Source: Smittia aterrima (taxonomy: Eukaryota > Arthropoda > Insecta > Diptera > Chironomidae). From it: a stretch of 64,000 nt of DNA. The notes beneath the pieces are model-generated. The model did no database searches. It was given only the letters and a program-made list of their open reading frames with translations, and was not told where the DNA came from. Position numbers and translations under genes: made by a program. Each line of letters opens with the position of its first letter. The stretch's first letter is position 1. Location: contig CP093829.1 of assembly GCA_033063855.1 (NCBI GenBank), positions 20,305,537 through 20,369,536 on the forward strand, given 5' to 3'. This document shows, in pieces, positions 57,193-64,000 of the stretch.

Positions 57193-60100
57193 CTGAATGA
57201 AAATACAATCGAATAAGCTTCGGGGGAGTCGAGTCAAGAAGAAGAAGAAAACTTTTGTGATTTGAATAAAATTATTCACACAGCCGATTCATTACTAGAT
57301 TATTTCTTTTCGCTTTTGTTTAGCACAAAAGTTTTCAGCACGCACCACTACATGGCTTTGTATATAAGACAAATTGATTTCTTACAAAAATAAAAGAGTT
57401 GAGGATTTCCAACTTCAACACAAAAGAATTTGATCGACTTTTTTTGAAAAAACATTCAAAGTCAAATTATAACTGAATCTGATTGTAATCAAAATCCATT
57501 TTATTTTAAGTAATCCCCAAAATAAATTTTCCGTCGTCACGCGATGAATATTAGTCGAGGAACTTTAGTCGATAGAGCGCGTAGACGTAATCAAGAGTGA
57601 AAGCATAAATTTTCAGGACGAAATTCATGAAAGCTCAATGACTCGAACACAACAAAAGTATTTCAAAAGTCCTTGTCGTTGTCTTCCGCCTCGCATGCTT
57701 TACATTTTGTCAAATACCATGTCGTGACTCCCATTTAAGTTACCCAACAAAAGGAAAAGTCTGAAATTTATGGTCGACTATTTTTGAGAAAGATTTCGAA
57801 CGAAAAAAAAAAGTGAGTTGGCCACGTGGAATGGAAAAGGCGCTGCGACATAACAGAACGAGAGTCGCATGCAAGGCTATTGAATATCTGACATTATGGG
57901 CACTTTCTGACCCCATTGTGATATTAATAGCATTCACTACATGTACAAAAGAGCTTTAGCATCATCGTTCAAACATCATTCGAATTATGCATAACAATGT
58001 AATTTGTTTACTGAAAGCAGCGGAAACATTAAATCATTTTGTTGAGCATAATGATGTTCTACATAAATTATAATTAAACTGAAGCAAAGACGGTAATGGC
58101 GACGATTGTAAGAGCCGCAAGGAAATGCAATATTACTGAGATTTTTTTCTCCGATTGCTGACGTACTTATGTTGTCTCTACGTGCGATGACGCCACGACT
58201 CGTTTCGGACACAATTAAAAATCACGACATTCTGACAGCTTTACTGTCCAATTATCCATTTATCTACTTTTATCTGTTCGCTTCTCTTCTCACTTTATGT
58301 ACACCGAATATGTGTAGCATCGACTGGATTGGCGAATTGCTAAAAGCTAAAAGTCAATCAATCTTCATTTCCCTCACCTGCCGGCTACGTGAGACCCAGA
58401 CAGCTCGGCAATAAAAGTTTCGTTTTAAGTGTCAATTGCTACCGAAACATCGCTTTGCGTGACAATTAAAACCTTCACTCGAAAAACGGTAGCGACTTAA
58501 ATCGAGAGGAAAAGTTTTCCTTCTAATGTGACGAAGACGTATGACTGTCAAACGTCGTACGGTTTACCTCACTCTTCTCTTCGATACACTTCGTTTCATT
58601 TTTACGATGATTCGCGGCTGTTTAACCTCGGACGAGTCTGAATTAAGAAGCACATTCATGAAAATTAGAGGAGATTTCTTTCTCAAGCGAATCCGGTAGA
58701 CTCCCGACCGTGAAGCTCTAATTGAGTTATAACTTTAACGATATTGTGCTTGTTATTGACATCTTTTTATTCTCTCTCGTTGTAAAAGCCTCAACATAAA
58801 ATGTTCATTAACGCGTGTGAAATGACGGAGCACTTATCAAAATTAGCACCTCACCAGTCATCGCATCGCGACTTCTTTCACGTGATCCGTTATCTCCTTA
58901 AACTTCATCTTTAAATTGCGGTATCTTCAAGTTATTGATTGTAAATTGCTATCGACTCGAAGCATTGAGCGGTAATTGACCGTAAAAATCGATTGCTGAG
59001 AGCCTTTCTCATTAAACTTTATTGTCGGTTTGAAATTTTATTACGTCTGATCGACTCTTCATTCAACGGCGCAGTGTAGTTTAGTATGGCAATGTATTTT
59101 GAAAGCTTTTAGCTGTTCGTCACTTGTCACTCGCAAGAGACTGATATCTTGCTCGAGGCGACAGTCAACACGGCACGCAACAAACGTGCAAGAGCTGATA
59201 AATTGCTTCCGAAAATAGAAACGGTCGGACTATTAATATCGCCGTGTCAAGGGTTTAGTTTGCAAGATTACGTTCGAACGAAACTATTGATTAAACAATA
59301 ATATTTGAGAGGAAATTTATTTTACGATTCTCAGCTTCTTCTTAGCTAGCTCCCATTCACTTTCGTCCCTGATCTGCCGTGATTCGCTTTTGCGGTAAAA
59401 TAAGCAATTAATTTGCGTTTTATATGTTTTATGGCTGATGAAACAAAGCGCAAACACTTTTTTCTCGCTCTCGACTTGTTTAAACAATTCTGATAAAACA
59501 TTTAACAGGCGTTTACCAGTGAATTAATTCTTTCAGCACCCGAAACTGAATCAAGGTGTGGCGAGAAGATTTTAATGAAATTAAATAGCTAAGGCTTCCT
59601 TGGGAATTCATTAATCTATTTCCCTTTTTCTTTTATTTCGATCGCTCTTGTCAATTTTTGAACAAGTAATTAAATCTCGTTTTGTTGATTTCACTAGAAA
59701 TTAAAGTTTCTTGACAGAAAAATTGAGTTTTGAGCTCTTTCATGGAAAGTGAAGTTAAGTTTCATTGAAAGTTTGTCATGCCGCGAGTGTTCATCTCACC
59801 AATTACCGCAAAGCGAAAGTTTCTCATTTATGAAAGATTTTCTCACATTAAACTATTTGAAATGTTTTAATTATTTATAAAACACTTTTCGTCTCCTTCA
59901 ATTTTATTAATTTTTATTTTTTTTTCTCTCGTTGTTTACGTTTTTAACAGCTTCAATGCGGTTTAGTTTGATTATTTTTTTTTGCATTTTTAATTAGCAC
60001 TTTTATATCTCGCATCACATCACAAGCCGATCACGATCAAATTGATTTCGGTTCAGAACTTTTAGCCGTTTTGGCTCGTGACGAAGCCACATGACAATTT

Positions 60101-63100
60101 TCCTTATTTTTTAAGAAAAAAAAACTTATTCTATCGTTGTCAGTTTCCCGTCCGACGTCTCGCAGCGATAATGAATTTCACAAGTGAATTTCAACCGAAC
60201 TTCAAGACAACCTATCATTATTTTTATAACCGAGGGCTTTGCACACGTCTGTTCGAAGATTGATTTGTAATTTTCCGACAGCGGAAGACAAACAATACTC
60301 AAAAGGACAATAATAGCTTCAAGGCACGAAGGCTTCGAAGAAGTTTTTGAATGTCAAGTATAAATGACATTTTTTTGGTTCCATCAATAAATAAAAAAGA
60401 AAAATCAATGAAGATAAAACAATTTCGCATGAGAACTGTGTGTGTGCTCGCGGAATCATTATTTTATCAAAAACTTGTTTTTCCTGTGCGGTTGCGCCGC
60501 CTCCAATGCACAAACGAATTCAACGACACTTTTGATTAAAACAATTCTTATTTCCTTCATAGATAAAGAAGTCAATTATCAAATTCTCAACAACTCATCA
60601 AATTGTACGCGTTGACACTAAAATCGTGTTTCACTTCAATATTTCAAATATTCACAAGATTTATTTTATGAGCTTTTCAATTATTTAATTACCAATTACT
60701 GTCACTTCCTAGCTCTTTACACATCTCAACGTAATGAGACATAAAGTTCAATTTAAAAAGATATTTTCATGATCTCACGCGGAGAGATCACTTCCACTTT
60801 TGAATGTATTTACAACATTATTGAATTGCACGTTGTACATATCTCATTGCACAGATATGTAACAGTCGATTGAATAGCTAATTTAGCTTTGAGAATTTCG
60901 CTCTTGCGTCGAAAAGCACAATAACAATTGAGAAAACAGCGAACGTCAAGTGGCCAAAACGAGTGAGCGTAATTTTGTTCACTTTCGTTTAACGAGCTCC
61001 AACTTACGCCCTCGCATAACAAAAACGATTTTACAAATTATGTGTGAAGGTTAGAGCATAGCGAAAAACAACTGAGAGTCGGTAGATTTTTCCACTCGAA
61101 TGCAAAAGCTTTTCAAGGGTCTTTACCTATTTTTTTTTTAATAAATCTTCATTTGTTTAAAAATATTTCCAAGGCACAGCTCAGTGTCAGTGTTTATTTC
61201 TGTACGAACATATCATTTCAAAGTCTATGCACTTTAGATATTTTCATGAGAACAATTTTCAATTTTTCTACGCGAACAAATGAAACTAGAAGCGGTAAGC
61301 GCGCGTGTGATTCTCTGAAAATTTAAAAGCGAACTAAAGAGGCAGCAGCAGTCTGTATGAACATTTTTTTTAAAAAAGTGTTTGTGTTTTCTTCGTACAT
61401 TTCTCTATTTATTATTTTTCCTTTCTGTTGATGGTTGTTAACTAAAGTGAGACATAAATTAGGCCTCGGAAAACAGTGCCGCACAAACACAACAGCTGCC
61501 GACAACTCGGATGATGTTTCCGCCAAATTGCGCCGTACATGACTTCAAAGAATATTTACACACGATCTTGACTCTTGACATCGTGGAGCGAAGTGGAGGG
61601 TTAAGGCAATCTAAATTTGGCGCAAGAATAATCACGAAACAGTCCTGCCTAGAGCGCCCTGAAATTGACTGATTCATTATAAATTCATTCGACTTCGTCG
61701 TCTCGATCCTTGCCTACAATTCCCTCCCCTCCAAAATGTTTTTCCAACCCAATGTCATCGTTGGTGGAATATTTTCATTGTTGTCGCTTATTGTTTCGTG
61801 TCTATTCCAATTTAGCCTTGAAATAATCCAACCAGCGCTAGACTTTTTTTCCGTTAACAATTTCGTGTCTATTTTTATCTTAATCCAACTTTTTGTATCA
61901 GTTAATAAAGCAAGTTGCGGATAAATGATAAAGGCCTTTGTTTCCTAATCAATATCCATTCGCTTTGCTCATTTCAATCCGTCACCTGCGTTTAGCGATT
62001 AACATGGATAGTGCGGAACATTCATTTTCACGTTCGATGTGTCAGTGTCCTCAAGCATTTACCGGAAATGAAATGCAAATATAACAAATGAATCGGTATT
62101 CGGTTTAAATTCCAACAGCATCCATTAAAATTAATTTTCGCTCGTACGAACTCCATGTAGTGATAACAAATCGCTCTATTTGTACAGTCAAATGATTTCT
62201 TTTTTATCAGATTAACTTAATTTACGTTGTATGCAAATGGTTGTGTCGGGACGGGAGGAAAAAAAAGTGAGTAATGTTTATTTTGGGTGATAATAGATTG
62301 CTTCATTCAAAAATGTTTGATAAATAAATTTTCGGAGCCCTGTTGAGAAATCAAAGAGCTGATGATGAAATTGCTGAGAACACAACTGGCGAAATAAATA
62401 TCTTACACACAAGTGACTGCGTCAGCAATCTCTTGTTATCTCGAAAGACTTGTATTCTTTGCCCCGATATCCGTGTTTTCAATTTATTAACTTGTATTTG
62501 CATGTATCTGCTGTAAATATAGACTGTCAAAGAAAAACAAATGACGTGTTGAAGTGCTGAAAGCGAAAGAAGAGAAAAATTAAAAATAGTTTTTCCGTTT
62601 AACGATGGGATCGCAAACGTATGGAGAATGAGGATGAGTTCCAGGTGCAGCATCCGTTCGCTTTTCTCAATATTTCTCTCGAGCAATTAATTAACTTGCT
62701 CGCCGATGAATTCCATCGTCTAGCGGTGAGACGTAACAACCTTGAGACAGAACTGAAATGTGAATGAAGAAAAGTCGTTTAACTTTAATTCTCGTATTAC
62801 TTCTGATCCATTTTATTCATTCATAAAAATTTTATAAAGGTATTCTCCTATTTTCTTCTGTTTTTCTCTTTTTAATAAACTGACAGTTGACAAATTGAGA
62901 AAATATCTCAGTTTTCATCTTTTTTCTTTCGCAGAAATCCATCAACTTCTCAAATAAATATTAAGGAGAGAATAAAGTTTTTTTTTTCTTTGATTGTAGG
63001 AATTGAGGTTTCACGCGAAATCATTTTTTGGAATTGTACGTTTATTTGTCAAAAGCAATCAAAAATACAAGTCGATGATACTCTCGCAATCATGAATTCG

Positions 63101-64000
63101 ACCAAGCTACATATTTGAAAACAATTTCATTTGGAATGGAGAAAGTTTGCTTAACTTTTAAGTGCAGCAAATGAAATATTTTTTGAGCTTGATTTTCCTG
63201 CAGCGTTTTTTCTCATTTAATGCTTAAGATTTTTTCAATTTTATCATTGAGAACTATTGAAGTTTGTGACATGATTAAAAACAACAATTTGATGAGTTTG
63301 ATGGTACAAAACTGGTTTAGTAATTGGCATGGGGCGTTTATTTACTTTCGGATTAAGTTTAAACTTCGTATCAAGAAGAATATTTCATCAAACGATCCAG
63401 AACGACTAAATTCATTTTGAATTCGTCTCAAAAATTCATTTTATTAAATTGAAAAGCGATCGATTCCATATTAAGGTTTAATAATGTTTCACCCCATCAA
63501 TATTTACATTTCTCGGCGAACTTTCTTATTTCTCTTTTGCAATTTTACGACTTTAATCAAAAATGACTTTTTTCAAATTTTTAAAGTTCCGAAAAATGGA
63601 ACGAACGAACAATAGTACAATTGCCTATATTAGTTTACTTTTCAGTTATTTAAGATTTAATGACTTTAAATTTTCTTTCTTCAAATTTCAATAAACGTCC
63701 TATTACTTTGAATTCTTAATTTACGGTTTTACTTTGTAAAAACTTAAGAGATTTCCTTTTCGTATCTTGATCTTAGTTTTAATACAATTTTTTGCTTCTT
63801 TTATTTAAAGGAGAGAGAGGGAGAGAGAGTCAAAAGTTATGACTTTTTTTGTTTAGAAAATTTCTTCTCGACAATAAGAGACGCGACTAAGAAATTTTTT
63901 CTTCTCGATAAAACGACAATAAATGAAGATTTCTTTTGATCTAATGGTTTAAGATTAGTCTGATGGGACGAGTTCTGAGTTGAACAACCTCTTTCTCATT
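57193..64000. other. gene-poor right end
   Basis: It probably starts with the 5' UTR intron and promoter region of the PKG gene. The rest is AT-rich with many T and A tracts and a GA-rich microsatellite (63811-63829). Frames of 60-110 codons occur on both strands without splice context. One plus-strand frame (61736-61924) is strongly hydrophobic but isolated. No gene is supported. Confidence 0.45.
63811..63829. repeat. GA-rich microsatellite
   Basis: A run of GA dinucleotides broken by one extra G. A shorter CT run sits at about 49220-49233, in the polypyrimidine tract before mannosidase exon 7. Confidence 0.7.

Noticed and set aside
57193..57279. N-terminal extension of the PKG open frame (29 codons upstream of 57192)
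   Set aside because: A pyrimidine-rich tract and CAG acceptor directly before the ATG indicate that this is the end of a 5' UTR intron.
61736..61924. 62-codon hydrophobic frame with good ATG context
   Set aside because: Two hydrophobic stretches are present, but T-rich DNA produces such frames by chance. No introns, homologue or convincing promoter were seen.
62690..62730. CGTCTAGCGGTGAGACG, resembling a tRNA A box
   Set aside because: No matching B box or acceptor stem follows at the right distance.

Overview
This is a 64 kb piece of an insect nuclear genome. It is probably from a dipteran and possibly a nematoceran midge; that placement is inference. The DNA is AT-rich, most introns in the coding blocks are short (about 50-130 bp) with GTRAGT-type donors and pyrimidine-rich AG acceptors, and several small promoters carry a TATA box followed by a TCAGT arthropod initiator. 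The genes are single-copy animal genes. No bacterial operons, CRISPR arrays or canonical tRNA/rRNA genes were seen. All gene models were spliced by eye, and every multi-exon model given as complete closes in one frame.

Layout. 1-11.4 kb is gene-poor; the one convincing piece is a signal-peptide exon on the minus strand (3432-3482). 11.4-13.1 kb holds a divergent alpha-tubulin (minus). 19.0-22.9 kb holds a cluster of four paralogous two-exon genes for lysine/glutamate-rich proteins of 88-95 aa that I do not recognise. A tRNA-derived SINE with a 10 bp target-site duplication sits inside one repeat unit of this cluster. 25.6-27.7 kb encodes a class A GPCR. 31.4-43.3 kb is a dense housekeeping block: RCC2 (minus), a small unknown gene (plus), a mitochondrial FASTK/RAP-domain protein (plus), FGAM synthase of purine synthesis (minus), the snoRNP assembly factor BCD1/ZNHIT6 (plus) and a small single-pass membrane protein (minus). 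At 46.0-46.2 kb there is a tiny cysteine-rich gene. 47.1-51.5 kb is a lysosomal alpha-mannosidase with a pair of 134-nt alternative exons. 51.7-57.2 kb is a cGMP-dependent protein kinase of the foraging type (minus). 57.2-64 kb is gene-poor.

The genes do not form one pathway. Shared organisation is limited to two head-to-head pairs with very short gaps (RCC2/small gene and FGAM synthase/BCD1), three tail-to-tail pairs with very short or overlapping 3' ends, and the tandem cluster.

The most interesting items are the tandem family with its conserved E-box/TATA/initiator promoters, the SINE whose empty site is preserved in a neighbouring paralogous unit, the alternative exon pair in the mannosidase, the cysteine-rich alpha-tubulin without K40 or an acidic tail, and three short genes or exons that simple ORF scanning does not resolve (the 58-aa Cys-rich gene, FGAM synthase exon 1 and the RCC2 24-nt microexon).
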